Positions 8,479-16,276 of a stretch of DNA of 27,950 nucleotides are shown here, one piece after another. Position 1 is the stretch's first letter. Each line of letters opens with the position of its first letter. Source of the stretch: Pseudomonadota bacterium (GTDB lineage Bacteria > Desulfobacterota > Desulfobacteria > Desulfobacterales > RPRI01); assembly GCA_018819005.1 (NCBI GenBank), contig JAHJQU010000057.1, positions 1-27,950 of the forward strand, in the 5' to 3' direction. Below the pieces are notes generated by a model, which saw only the letters and a list, made by a program, of their open reading frames with translations, did not search any database and was not told the origin of the DNA. A program made the translations under genes and the position numbers.

Positions 8479-8513
8479 AAAAAAGCCCGCCGAAATGAAA
8501 ATTCTAGGCAGGC
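8479..8513 (-). terminator. Intrinsic terminator after the EF-G/ATPase unit
   Basis: On the minus strand, GCCTGCC (8513-8507) pairs with GGCGGGC (8491-8485, one G-T pair) across a 15-nt loop and is followed by TTTTTT (8484-8479). It lies about 30 nt after the stop of the P-loop ATPase gene. Confidence 0.75.
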
Positions 8514-8543
8514 CTTATAAAAGTGTTCATTTCCAAGTTCTGT

Positions 8544-9266
8544 TTATGCTGGTTGAGTCAGGTCACTCTGCTTTATGAGCATTGTTGTAGGATCAAGTGA
8601 GAGTCTGGTCATACCTGAATCAGGTTTCCCGCCTTTTAACATTTTAAGGTAAATCTCTTTTTCTTCAGGCTGGATCAATATGGCTGTTTCAAAAAGATGT
8701 TCAACATCATTAAACAGGCCTGGTATTACGTCGGCAACCGGTATTTCATCCCGGTGAATACGGACAGTAAACCAGATTTTTAACGAATTCGTTTTTGCAA
8801 AAGATTTTAAGTCGGAAAGAGATGCCTTTTGCGATTCGTCGAAAGGCAGCCCGTCAATTAGAATTAAATGAGGGCGAAAAATATTCTGTTCCATCAGTTC
8901 AGTCAATCGTTCTTCAAGTTTAGGGACGCTGAATCCTTCGACTTCAAATGTCATAATAAACCTGTGCGGAAGCATTGAATCAAATATCTGATCCTGATCG
9001 GTTATACTGTGTTGAGAAGCAATGTTCCGGTAAACTTCTTTGTACCATAAACCGACCTTTTTAACCGGATCATTTAAGCTTATATGAAGAACATTATTAT
9101 CGCACAACAGGCTATGAATGGCTATTTGTATTAAAATTGCCGTTTTCCCGACACCCGCACGTGCGAGTATGGCCCCAAAACCGCCCTGCGGCATAATTTC
9201 TTCTCCTGATTCATGCTCTATCAACCGTCCTAAAGGATGGTTTAGAATAAGACCCTTTTCAAGCAT
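8544..9266 (-). CDS. RecA/KaiC-like P-loop ATPase of unknown function
   Basis: 240 residues from the ATG at 9266. An in-frame ATG at 9284 exists, but AGAGGAG lies between the two and is spaced for the inner start. Walker A is ARAGVGKT (about residues 35-42) and a Walker B-like strand HLILIDG is at about 133-139. The order of elements resembles a single RecA-fold domain as in RadA/KaiC-like proteins. It lacks a zinc finger, a Lon-like domain or other partner domains, so DNA repair cannot be assumed. A later segment, KIWFTVRIHRDE, could be a sensor strand. It starts 48 nt after the EF-G stop on the same strand and ends just before a clear terminator, so it is probably co-transcribed with that EF-G. 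I do not recognise a named gene; the function is unknown. Confidence 0.7.
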   Translation of the reverse strand: MLEKGLILNHPLGRLIEHESGEEIMPQGGFGAILARAGVGKTAILIQIAIHSLLCDNNVLHISLNDPVKKVGLWYKEVYRNIASQHSITDQDQIFDSMLPHRFIMTFEVEGFSVPKLEERLTELMEQNIFRPHLILIDGLPFDESQKASLSDLKSFAKTNSLKIWFTVRIHRDEIPVADVIPGLFNDVEHLFETAILIQPEEKEIYLKMLKGGKPDSGMTRLSLDPTTMLIKQSDLTQPA

Positions 9267-9314
9267 ATTGAATACTCCTCTCATTGGAATATGTGTTTAT
9301 GGCTTAATAAACCA

Positions 9315-11405
9315 TTATCTCTTTTGTAAGTTCTTTTTTTCTTCTGCAGCTTTTTTTTCCAGTTCTTCGGCAACCGACTGGGGGATCTGCTTATAAGATG
9401 CAAATTCCATTGTGAACTGTGCCTTGCCCTGGGTCAGTGACCTCAATACGGTTGAATATCCAAACATTTCTGCAAGGGGAACCTGGGCTTCTATAACGCA
9501 CATTGGTCCTTCATCCTGTGTTCCGAAAATAATTCCCCGGCGCTGGTTTATAGATCCCATTACACTTCCCTGAAACTCGGTTGGCGTTTCAACAACAACC
9601 TTCATGATCGGTTCATGTATAGTCGGTTTTGCTTTTGGATATCCTTCAAGGAAAGCTCCGCGTGCCGCAGCCTGAAAAGCCATTTCGGATGAATCTACAG
9701 CATGTGAGGCGCCGTCATTAATAACAATTTTAATTCCTGTTACCGGAAATTCCATCTTGGGGCCTTTTGCCAGACAATTTCTGAAACCTTTCTCACATGC
9801 AGAAATATACTGGGTCGGGATAGACCCTCCCCTTACCTGATTATCAAAGATGAAATCATCTTCAACAGGTTCCATATAACCTGCAACACGACCATACTGG
9901 CCTGCTCCGCCTGTCTGCTTTTTATGAGTATAGTTAAACTCCGCCTTTCTGGTAATTGTTTCCCTGTAGGCCACCTTAGGTTTTCCTGCCGATACATCCG
10001 CATTATATTCGCGGCGCATCCTTTCAATATAAACCTCAAGATGGAGTTCTCCCATGCCGGAAATTATGGTGTCTCCGGTCTCTTCGCTTACATACGTCTT
10101 GAAAGTCGGATCTTCCTTGGTAAACCTGTTAAGCGCTTTTGATATATTGGTTTCAGACTTGCTGTCTTTGGGGGCAATTGCAAGCGATATAACCGGTTTT
10201 GGCACATACATTGATGTCATTGTGTAGCTGATGCCCTGCGAAACGAATGTGTCGCCTGATGCGCAGTCGATACCGAACAGTGCGCCTATATATCCCCCGG
10301 GAATTGACTCTATCTCTTCCATCTGATTGGCATGCATGCGCACGACACGGCCAACTTTAACTTTCCGGCCTGTGCGCACATTTATTATGGTGTCCCCTTT
10401 TGCCAATGTTCCCTGATACACGCGGATGTATGTTAATTGACCATACTGACCTTCTTCAAGTTTAAAAGCAAGCGCCACCAGGGGCTGCTTTGGGTCAGCC
10501 GTTAAAATAACAGTCGCCTCCTCGTTATCCATATCAAGGGCTTCGTTTTCAATATCTGAAGGGCAGGGGAGCAATCTGGTTACCGCGTCAAGAAGCAGTT
10601 GGACGCCTTTATTCTTATAGGCAGAGCCTAACAATACCGGAGTTATCTTTCGGGATAAGGTGCCGTTGCGCAGAGCTGCAATGATTAAAGATTCGCTTAT
10701 TTCTTTTTCTTCAAGTATTGCTTCAGTCAGTTCATCCGAAAACATTGAGGCCGTATCGATCAGTTCTTCTCTTTTTTTGGCGGCTTCATCTTTAAGGCTG
10801 TCCGGAATATCCTCGATGCGAATTATCTCCCCGTTTTTACCGTCGAAATATACCGCCTTCATGGATAATAGATCAATAACCCCTTTGAAATCGGCTTCAA
10901 GACCTATAGGGAGTTGCAAAGAAATCGCGTTGTGACCGAGTTTTTCTTTTAATTGCTTGATTACTCTATCCGGATTCGCGCCGCTTCTGTCGCATTTATT
11001 GATGAAGGCGAGGCAGGGGACTTTGTATCTTTTCATCTGCTGATCGACCGTTATCGATTGCGATTGAACACCGCCGACCGAACAAAGGACCAGTACCGCT
11101 CCATCCAGAACCCTCAATGCCCGTTCAACTTCGATTGTAAAATCTACATGCCCCGGAGTATCTATAATATTGATTTCATGGTCGAGCCATTCACAAAATG
11201 TGGCTGCAGAAGTTATGGTTATGCCTCTTTCCTTTTCCAACTCCATGGAATCCATGGTTGCGCCAACACCATCTTTTCCTTTTACATCGTGGATAGCATG
11301 TATCCGCTTGGTATAAAAAAGAATTCTTTCAGTTAATGTTGTTTTGCCGGAATCTATGTGAGCGCTTATACCGATATTCCGGACATTTGATGTGTCGTGT
11401 TTCAT
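9315..11405 (-). CDS. fusA: Elongation factor G, spd/mitochondrial-type (EF-G1-like)
   Basis: 696 residues, the full length of EF-G. The GTPase motifs are G1 AHIDSGKTT (about 15-23), G2 in ERGIT, G3 DTPGHVDF and G4 NKCD. Domains II-V follow, with domain IV TGGAGQYGRV and domain V GSVMGSINQRRG. Two features, AHIDSGKTT instead of AHVDAGKTT and the segment IHDVKGKDGVGATMD, match the spd group found in spirochaetes, planctomycetes and deltaproteobacteria, which is the relative of mitochondrial EF-G1. That group is expected to perform ribosomal translocation. The gene is not in a str operon (no rpsL, rpsG or tuf nearby); instead it is followed by a P-loop ATPase. AAGGA lies 9 nt upstream of the ATG. 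The genome may carry another EF-G elsewhere, which cannot be seen here. Confidence 0.93.
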   Translation of the reverse strand: MKHDTSNVRNIGISAHIDSGKTTLTERILFYTKRIHAIHDVKGKDGVGATMDSMELEKERGITITSAATFCEWLDHEINIIDTPGHVDFTIEVERALRVLDGAVLVLCSVGGVQSQSITVDQQMKRYKVPCLAFINKCDRSGANPDRVIKQLKEKLGHNAISLQLPIGLEADFKGVIDLLSMKAVYFDGKNGEIIRIEDIPDSLKDEAAKKREELIDTASMFSDELTEAILEEKEISESLIIAALRNGTLSRKITPVLLGSAYKNKGVQLLLDAVTRLLPCPSDIENEALDMDNEEATVILTADPKQPLVALAFKLEEGQYGQLTYIRVYQGTLAKGDTIINVRTGRKVKVGRVVRMHANQMEEIESIPGGYIGALFGIDCASGDTFVSQGISYTMTSMYVPKPVISLAIAPKDSKSETNISKALNRFTKEDPTFKTYVSEETGDTIISGMGELHLEVYIERMRREYNADVSAGKPKVAYRETITRKAEFNYTHKKQTGGAGQYGRVAGYMEPVEDDFIFDNQVRGGSIPTQYISACEKGFRNCLAKGPKMEFPVTGIKIVINDGASHAVDSSEMAFQAAARGAFLEGYPKAKPTIHEPIMKVVVETPTEFQGSVMGSINQRRGIIFGTQDEGPMCVIEAQVPLAEMFGYSTVLRSLTQGKAQFTMEFASYKQIPQSVAEELEKKAAEEKKNLQKR

Positions 11406-11746
11406 TATAAAATCCTTTTTAACTTAACCCCTTGATACAGGATACTCCAATATCGAACATTTTAAAACAATATTTTAATATTGTGACTGATTACGGCCTT
11501 GTATAAATTCGAAACCGGCAATTATAAAAATAAAAAATCCCTCACATGGTAACCTGCTGCCAGGTGGGGATTTTTGCACTGCGCTTCAAATAAAGTTTGT
11601 CTTTTTATTAACAAACATCATGAATGTCAAGCAAAATGATTTGTAAAAATACGCCCCGTTTTTCACCTTTGTGTCTGAATCTTTCCCTCCCCCCATGTCT
11701 TCTGTTATACTTATACATCGATGTAACTGATTCCAGCACAGGTTGC
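11406..11746. other. Gene-free stretch between EF-G and the primase-helicase gene
   Basis: This 341-base stretch holds the EF-G leader, a perfect inverted repeat CAATATT-TT-AATATTG (11468-11483), the terminator at 11532-11575 and a weak hairpin GTTTGT/ACAAAC near 11597-11615. Base composition changes from AT-rich to visibly GC-richer at about 11,650-11,700, which I take as the left edge of the island. No credible gene was seen. Confidence 0.6.
11532..11575 (-). terminator. Strong, possibly bidirectional terminator after the primase-helicase gene
   Basis: AAAAATCCCTCAC (left arm) pairs with GTGGGGATTTTT (right arm) with a one-base bulge, and CC/GG pairing continues inside. On the minus strand the stem is followed by TTTTTTATTTTTA. 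It insulates the EF-G unit from read-through out of the island. Confidence 0.75.
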
Positions 11747-14236
11747 TCAGATAAGACGGTCTGCACTTGCCGCTTGGTCGTCTTGCGCCATTGGACATTT
11801 TGCCAATGTTCCGGGCATTCGATCCGACCTTTTGCCCGTAAGTTCTTCAATACACGGCCGGATATGGTACCCCATTGCCCTGTACCCTCGCTGGCGCTTC
11901 TCCCACATCCGGGCAAGCTGTGGGTGATCAAGTTCAACGTAATCATAGATGCGTACGTCCTGCTTGTCGGAATGCTCTCGGTGCAGGCGGCCTGCGTATT
12001 GTTGCAGGGTTCCTTTCCAGGAAATCGGCATTGCCAGCACCAGAGTATCAAGGGGCGGATGGTCAAAGCCCTCGCCGATCAGGCGACCGGTTGCCAACAA
12101 CACTCGTGGCGCGGAATCATCCAGTTCGGTAAGATCTGAAAGGATAGCTGTACGCTGCTTTCTCGACAGTCGCCCATGCAGAACAAAACAGTGCGCGATT
12201 TCATCTCCAAGGGTTTCGCGCAAAACATCCAGGTGATCAGTCCGTTCTGTCAGAACCAAGACTTTACGGCCCTCCTGGTATGCGGTCAGAACATCTTGTG
12301 CGATGCGTCGGGTGCGATTTGTGTCTTTGGAGAGAATGCGAAACACATCCTGGATGTCGGACTCCGGCAACATATTTGGCGCCGTCAGGCTTTGCGGCCA
12401 TACTTCCAGTTGGGAGGGGGCGCTTTCCGGTCGTGCGGCGTTGTGTCGGATCGGACCGCACTGCATAAAAATAATCGGCTGATGCCCATCTCGTCGGATC
12501 GGCGTGGCAGTCAAGCCGATTACTAACTTTGCCTTGGCCTGTTTGAGAATCGTCTCGAAGGAAAAAGCCGAGATGTGATGGCATTCGTCAACAATGATCT
12601 GGCCATACTCATCTAACAGTTCCGGCAAGTTGTCGAGCCTTGACAGCGACTGCATGACTGCGATGTCGATCTTGCCGGTCAGTTTCTTCTTGCCGGCACC
12701 GAACACACCTGGAATGCCCTTGGATAGTTCAAGAAAGGTCGTCAACCGCTCTTGCCATTGTCGGAGCAGTTCAGTGCGGTGCACCAGGATCAGGGTGCTC
12801 AACTTGCGCCGGGCAATCAGCGCGGCAGCGATGACCGTTTTGCCGAAGGCAGTCGGTGCGCATAGAATTCCCACATCCTGCTTCAGCATCGCCGTAACGG
12901 CCGCCTTCTGATCTTTTCTAAGCTCGCCTGTGAATTTGATCGGGACCTTACGCCCCTCAACTCGCTCATCCTGAATCTCTGCCCTGATATCATTTTGTTC
13001 CAGCAGTTCCAGCACCGCATCCAGGCATCCCCGCGGCAGTCCGATGTGTTGAGAATAATTCTCGGCGCAGCCGATGATGCGAGGCTTGTTCCAGACCGGC
13101 AGACGCATGGCCTGGGCCTTGTAGAATTCGGGGTTTTGAAAGGCGGCCAGGCGGATCAGGCGGTTTGCCAGTGGCTGGGGAATATCGGCTTTGGCGATGA
13201 AAATCTGATTGGCCCGCACCAACACCAACGATTCCGGTAGAGGGCAGGATATACGGCTTGAAACTGGTGTTGGGCGCTGCCACGGTTTGCTTTCGTTCTC
13301 TTCCGAGACAAAGGTCACATCAAGCGGATGTCTGCCGCCTGTGGCTCGCGGAAGGGCGTTATCCAGTTCAAAGCGAGGAATGAGTCGGACTGACGCCAGA
13401 AAGCCCCACTGGTCCGGATAGGGAACGAAAGCTTCATCAACAAAAAGGCTGCGCCCCTGCTCGCGGGGTTGCTTCTGCAAGGGAAGAGAGATCAGATTAC
13501 CGAACCCGCCTTTGGGCAGGGTGTCTTGATTGGGAAAGAACCGGTCGTAGCTGGACAGGGAGAGCTGCCGGGTGCGGTCACAGGTGTGACTGATCAGAGC
13601 CGCACCGAGCTGCCGTGCCTCGCGAGCCGGGACCGGATTGGCAAAAAATATCCAGACATGTGCACCCTTTCCGGAACGGGATATTTCCAGCGCTGCCGGG
13701 ATGCTCAGTTCCCGGCACGAATCAATGAAGGCACGGGCATCCTCGCGCCAGTCGTCTTCATCAAAATCTGCTGCAAGAAAAGAACATGTGTCGTCCGAAA
13801 GGAGGGGATATACGCCCACCGTGTGCCGACCAGTCAAGTGGTCGTAAATCACCTGATCAGTAAGCGGCAGGAGCAAGCGCTGACCGCAGTCTCCGCACTT
13901 GATCTTTGGCTTATGACAGATTCCGGATCGCCACTCGTTGCCGCAGGCAGGCGCATAGCCCGATCTGCCCTTAGCCGACTCCCAGCGCAACGGGTACACA
14001 TCGAGGCGACCTCGAAACAGGCGGCGAAAGAGTGCGACTTTTTCCGCGGGTTCCATTTGACAGAGCTGCTTTTCGCAAGAATAGCGTGCAGGCGTTTCAC
14101 GGAGATTGGCTGGAGGATGCGCCGGTTCCTTGGAGATGCCATGCTTTTCCAGCAGGGTTACCAGGCGGGCATTTTCAGCCCGTAGCCGTTCACACTCCTT
14201 GTGTAAATCACCATCCCCGACAGCATCACTTTTCAT
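11747..14236 (-). CDS. TOTE-type archaeo-eukaryotic primase fused to an SF2 helicase
   Basis: 829 residues. The order is: coiled coil (about 10-32); a Cys-rich lead-in with C98, C107, C114 and C117 that looks zinc-binding; an archaeo-eukaryotic primase domain with metal-binding D157-F-D159 and SRSGKGAHVW (186-195, His193); then a superfamily 2 helicase with Walker A APTAFGKT (460-467), DECHH (550-554), TATP (576-579), GEGFD (721-725) and QYAGRLHRE (746-754). All core catalytic residues are present, so it should be active. The primase domain is the type described in TOTE conflict systems, proposed NTP-dependent defence or conflict modules. The nuclease often found in such systems is not visible here. 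It is the last gene of the island, behind a RadC-like fragment, with no strong Shine-Dalgarno (GGAA about 8 nt upstream). It is G+C-richer than the flanks. The role in defence is inferred from family and context. Confidence 0.88.
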   Translation of the reverse strand: MKSDAVGDGDLHKECERLRAENARLVTLLEKHGISKEPAHPPANLRETPARYSCEKQLCQMEPAEKVALFRRLFRGRLDVYPLRWESAKGRSGYAPACGNEWRSGICHKPKIKCGDCGQRLLLPLTDQVIYDHLTGRHTVGVYPLLSDDTCSFLAADFDEDDWREDARAFIDSCRELSIPAALEISRSGKGAHVWIFFANPVPAREARQLGAALISHTCDRTRQLSLSSYDRFFPNQDTLPKGGFGNLISLPLQKQPREQGRSLFVDEAFVPYPDQWGFLASVRLIPRFELDNALPRATGGRHPLDVTFVSEENESKPWQRPTPVSSRISCPLPESLVLVRANQIFIAKADIPQPLANRLIRLAAFQNPEFYKAQAMRLPVWNKPRIIGCAENYSQHIGLPRGCLDAVLELLEQNDIRAEIQDERVEGRKVPIKFTGELRKDQKAAVTAMLKQDVGILCAPTAFGKTVIAAALIARRKLSTLILVHRTELLRQWQERLTTFLELSKGIPGVFGAGKKKLTGKIDIAVMQSLSRLDNLPELLDEYGQIIVDECHHISAFSFETILKQAKAKLVIGLTATPIRRDGHQPIIFMQCGPIRHNAARPESAPSQLEVWPQSLTAPNMLPESDIQDVFRILSKDTNRTRRIAQDVLTAYQEGRKVLVLTERTDHLDVLRETLGDEIAHCFVLHGRLSRKQRTAILSDLTELDDSAPRVLLATGRLIGEGFDHPPLDTLVLAMPISWKGTLQQYAGRLHREHSDKQDVRIYDYVELDHPQLARMWEKRQRGYRAMGYHIRPCIEELTGKRSDRMPGTLAKCPMAQDDQAASADRLI

Positions 14237-14251
14237 GCCAGATTCCAGCTT

Positions 14252-14332
14252 TCACGAATGGTATTCACTCTCGGCACCCTCGGCCCGCGGCCGTTCCTCT
14301 TTCGGCCAGTTTCTGATGCGATCAGATTTCAT
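14252..14332 (-). pseudogene. RadC-like N-terminal fragment (26 codons)
   Basis: An ATG at 14332 opens a 26-codon frame, MKSDRIRNWPKEERPRAEGA and six further residues, then TGA. The part IRNWPKEERPR matches the conserved beginning of RadC/UPF0758 proteins (typically I-K-D-W-P-E-E-R-P-R-E-K-L). Nothing after it resembles RadC and the frame stops at once. It overlaps the preceding 19-codon frame as ATGA, and its stop is 15 nt before the primase-helicase ATG. Best read as the remnant of a radC gene cut during assembly of the island, or a short leader frame derived from one. The match is short, so confidence is limited. Confidence 0.45.
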
Positions 14333-14388
14333 GCTTCTACCTTGACGGCGCCGCTTGTGCAGTCATGTTCTTTCAATAGTTGGATCAT
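14329..14388 (-). CDS. Possible 19-residue leader peptide
   Basis: ATG at 14388 has AGAGG seven bases upstream and encodes MIQLLKEHDCTSGAVKVEA, ending in TGA overlapping the next ATG (ATGA). It could be a translated leader coupling ribosomes towards the primase-helicase gene. With only 19 codons it could equally be chance. Confidence 0.25.
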   Translation of the reverse strand: MIQLLKEHDCTSGAVKVEA

Positions 14389-14443
14389 GCGTCAACCTCT
14401 TACTGTACTATAATAAGGGTTTTCCTCCGGCGAAGTGAGGGGT

Positions 14444-15490
14444 TCATTTCTTCTTCCCCCGCATGCCATCGGTTAGTTGCTTGATGGTTTTTTCAAAATC
14501 ACCTTCAAGGCGGTCTTTTTGCGAAATCCGCCTTCGGTTAAATTTTTCGTATTCAGCTTCGGCAATCTCCTCGGCCATTTCATGTGAAGTCCTGCCGACG
14601 TGGGTGAGAATATTACGTTCATTTACCGTCAGAAAGGCATCCAGCTTTTTAATCCAGTAGGCCATATGCATGGGAATGTGGCGCATGGCCTGACCTTCTG
14701 CGAAGATCAGGTACTGCTCCACAAGATTGTTAAGGGCGAGCAGTTCCTGTTCGGTAAGATAGTTCTTGGCGATGGTTACGTCCTGTTTTCGGACCTTGGA
14801 CCCGCGCCAGTTGGTCAGACCCATGTTGGTTTTGCCACTGTGGGCCCGTTCATGAATGATTTCCGCTGCGGTCATGCCGGTAATGGCCCAGTGCATTTTG
14901 TTCTGGACGGTCTTGAAAAATTCGATGCTGATCTCCAGGGTAGGGTCGTAATCGATGCTGGTGGCGTAGATATCAGTGATTTTCTGGTAAAAGCGCCGCT
15001 CAGAGGTGCGGATGTCCTGAATGCGCCGGAGCAGTTCATCAAAATAGTCAAAAGGCTGATCCGGATTTTTCAGACGCTCGTCATCCAGCAAAAAGCCTTT
15101 GATGATATATTCTCTCAGACGCTGGGTGGCCCAGATGCGGAAACGGGTGGCCACATGGCTTTTTACTCGATAGCCCACGGAGATAATCATGTCCAGGTTA
15201 TAATAATCCAGTGGGCGTTTCACCTCCCGCCGTCCTTCCCGACGAACTGACAAGTATTTCTTGTAAGTTGCCTCCGAAACTAACTCGCCTTCCTCGTAAA
15301 TATTCTGGATATGTAGACTGATGTTCTGTTGAGAGGTCTGAAACAGATCGGCCATGAGCTGCTGGGTCAGCCATACCGTCTCGTCAGACAGGCGCACGTC
15401 GATTTTAACCCTGCCGTCCTCGGCTTCATAGACAAGAAACTGGCCCTTGCCGGAATCGGGACTATGAACGGTTGCCAGATCCTTACTCAT
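14444..15490 (-). CDS. rhuM: RhuM family protein
   Basis: 348 residues from the ATG at 15490. A longer frame starts at 15592, but the ATG at 15490 overlaps the stop of the upstream small gene by 8 nt (GATGAGTAA), a typical coupled junction. The N-terminal third carries a winged-helix-like segment (VWLTQQLMADLFQTSQQNIS, then YNLDMIISVGYRV) characteristic of RhuM. The C-terminal part is helical with the family's HSGKTNMGLT, AKNYLTEQE and EYEKF segments. RhuM was named from a Salmonella pathogenicity island; homologues are common in mobile and defence islands, and no biochemical activity is established. Here it sits between an HTH regulator and a TOTE primase-helicase on one strand, which suggests a conflict-module role (inference). 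The G+C content resembles that of the primase gene. Confidence 0.88.
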   Translation of the reverse strand: MSKDLATVHSPDSGKGQFLVYEAEDGRVKIDVRLSDETVWLTQQLMADLFQTSQQNISLHIQNIYEEGELVSEATYKKYLSVRREGRREVKRPLDYYNLDMIISVGYRVKSHVATRFRIWATQRLREYIIKGFLLDDERLKNPDQPFDYFDELLRRIQDIRTSERRFYQKITDIYATSIDYDPTLEISIEFFKTVQNKMHWAITGMTAAEIIHERAHSGKTNMGLTNWRGSKVRKQDVTIAKNYLTEQELLALNNLVEQYLIFAEGQAMRHIPMHMAYWIKKLDAFLTVNERNILTHVGRTSHEMAEEIAEAEYEKFNRRRISQKDRLEGDFEKTIKQLTDGMRGKKK

Positions 15491-15692
15491 CGCCGCCCCG
15501 GCAATACTTGATCTTGCCTGTTTCGCGACCGGTTTCGATGGTTTTCTTATAAATTGAAAGAATTTCGTGAATCGGTTTTCCGAGCGTTTCAAATTCAGTG
15601 AGTTCGTATTTGATGCCCGGTTCTTTGAATATGTGATATATAAGTCCCTTTGTTACTTTAGTTGTCATATGCTCCGGGCCTTTTCTGCTCAC
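15483..15692 (-). CDS. Small uncharacterised protein between HTH regulator and RhuM
   Basis: 69 codons from a GTG at 15692, or 61 from the ATG at 15668 (MTTKVTKGLIYHIFKEPG), which has GGAG very close upstream; the start is undecided. The protein is small and charged, ends in KIKYCRGGDE and shows no signal peptide or membrane segment. I do not recognise a family. It begins shortly after the HTH gene stop and overlaps RhuM by 8 nt, so it is very likely a real gene translated together with RhuM. An antitoxin-like or adaptor role is possible but only suggested by position. Confidence 0.6.
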   Translation of the reverse strand: MSRKGPEHMTTKVTKGLIYHIFKEPGIKYELTEFETLGKPIHEILSIYKKTIETGRETGKIKYCRGGDE

Positions 15693-15707
15693 CTGCTCAT
15701 TTAATTA

Positions 15708-15944
15708 TTATAGCTTATTCCTGCTGAAAAGTTCATCAAGAAGATCGCTGCCACGATCCCCCATACTGTTCAGCAGATCCTCTATCTTTTGTATGGCCAA
15801 TGGCGACGGATTGGCGCGTCCGTTTTCCCAGCGGTTAATAGTCGGGAAGGTGACGCCGAGTTTGGCGGCAAATTTTTCCTGTGTGAGTCCTGTACGATCA
15901 CGAAGCTCACGGATCAAACATGGAATGTCTGCCTGTCGACTCAA
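15708..15944 (-). CDS. XRE-family helix-turn-helix regulator of the island
   Basis: 78 residues starting at TTG 15944, chosen because AAGGAG stands 7-8 nt upstream and no better start exists. Residues about 10-60 form a Cro/CI-type HTH: LIRELRDRTGLTQEKFAAKL, then GVTFPTINRWENGRANPSP, in which the second stretch holds the recognition helix. As the first gene behind a strong promoter, with a perfect palindrome over the -10 box, it is probably an autorepressor holding down the island (inference). The protein lacks any extra ligand or protease domain; a C-terminal helix (about 60-78) could serve dimerisation. Confidence 0.85.
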   Translation of the reverse strand: MSRQADIPCLIRELRDRTGLTQEKFAAKLGVTFPTINRWENGRANPSPLAIQKIEDLLNSMGDRGSDLLDELFSRNKL

Positions 15945-16261
15945 TGCTTATCTCCTTTCATGTGGTGCGGCAGGGACATGAATAAAACATACTTCATATC
16001 ACGCGACCAATCAGATGATATATCATACAATAAAATGAAGTGGTGTCAAGAGAGGTTTCAGAGAGTTTTCAGAGAGGTAAAAGACAAAAACTGCAATAAA
16101 AGAAAAAGCCCTATAAATGAAATGTTCTATTATTTTGGCATATTAAATATGATATCCAGATCCGGCAATATAATGTTTTGAATTTTTCATATGTACGATT
16201 ATAAAATATCATGGTAAAAGCTTGAACCGCGTCAGGTAAAAAGGATAAAAATGAAAATTGT
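15945..16261. other. Gene-free regulatory stretch between island and azlC
   Basis: 317 bases. The left part holds the HTH leader, Shine-Dalgarno, operator and promoter (to 16049). From about 16,050 the sequence becomes strongly AT-rich up to the azlC start, and I take this as the right edge of the island. A tiny frame ATG AAA ATT GTA TGA at 16250, with AAGGA upstream, overlaps an upstream azlC ATG. No other gene or RNA was recognised. Confidence 0.6.
16015..16049 (-). promoter_or_regulatory. Strong island promoter with palindromic operator over -10
   Basis: On the minus strand, TTGACA (16049-16044), a 16-nt spacer and TATGAT (16027-16022) are near consensus. The perfect 12-bp palindrome ATGATATATCAT (16015-16026) overlaps the -10 box and the predicted start region. 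This is the arrangement expected for repression by the HTH protein encoded immediately downstream. Confidence 0.65.
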
Positions 16262-16276
16262 ATGACTGGAATCTAC

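Noticed and set aside
8396..8578. 60-codon frame on the plus strand
   Set aside because: It runs across the terminator hairpin and into the end of the P-loop ATPase gene, with no ribosome-binding site or family match.
13469..14185. 238-codon open frame on the plus strand
   Set aside because: It lies fully antisense to the primase-helicase gene, whose catalytic motifs are intact. It has no recognisable domain and reflects the high G+C of the island.
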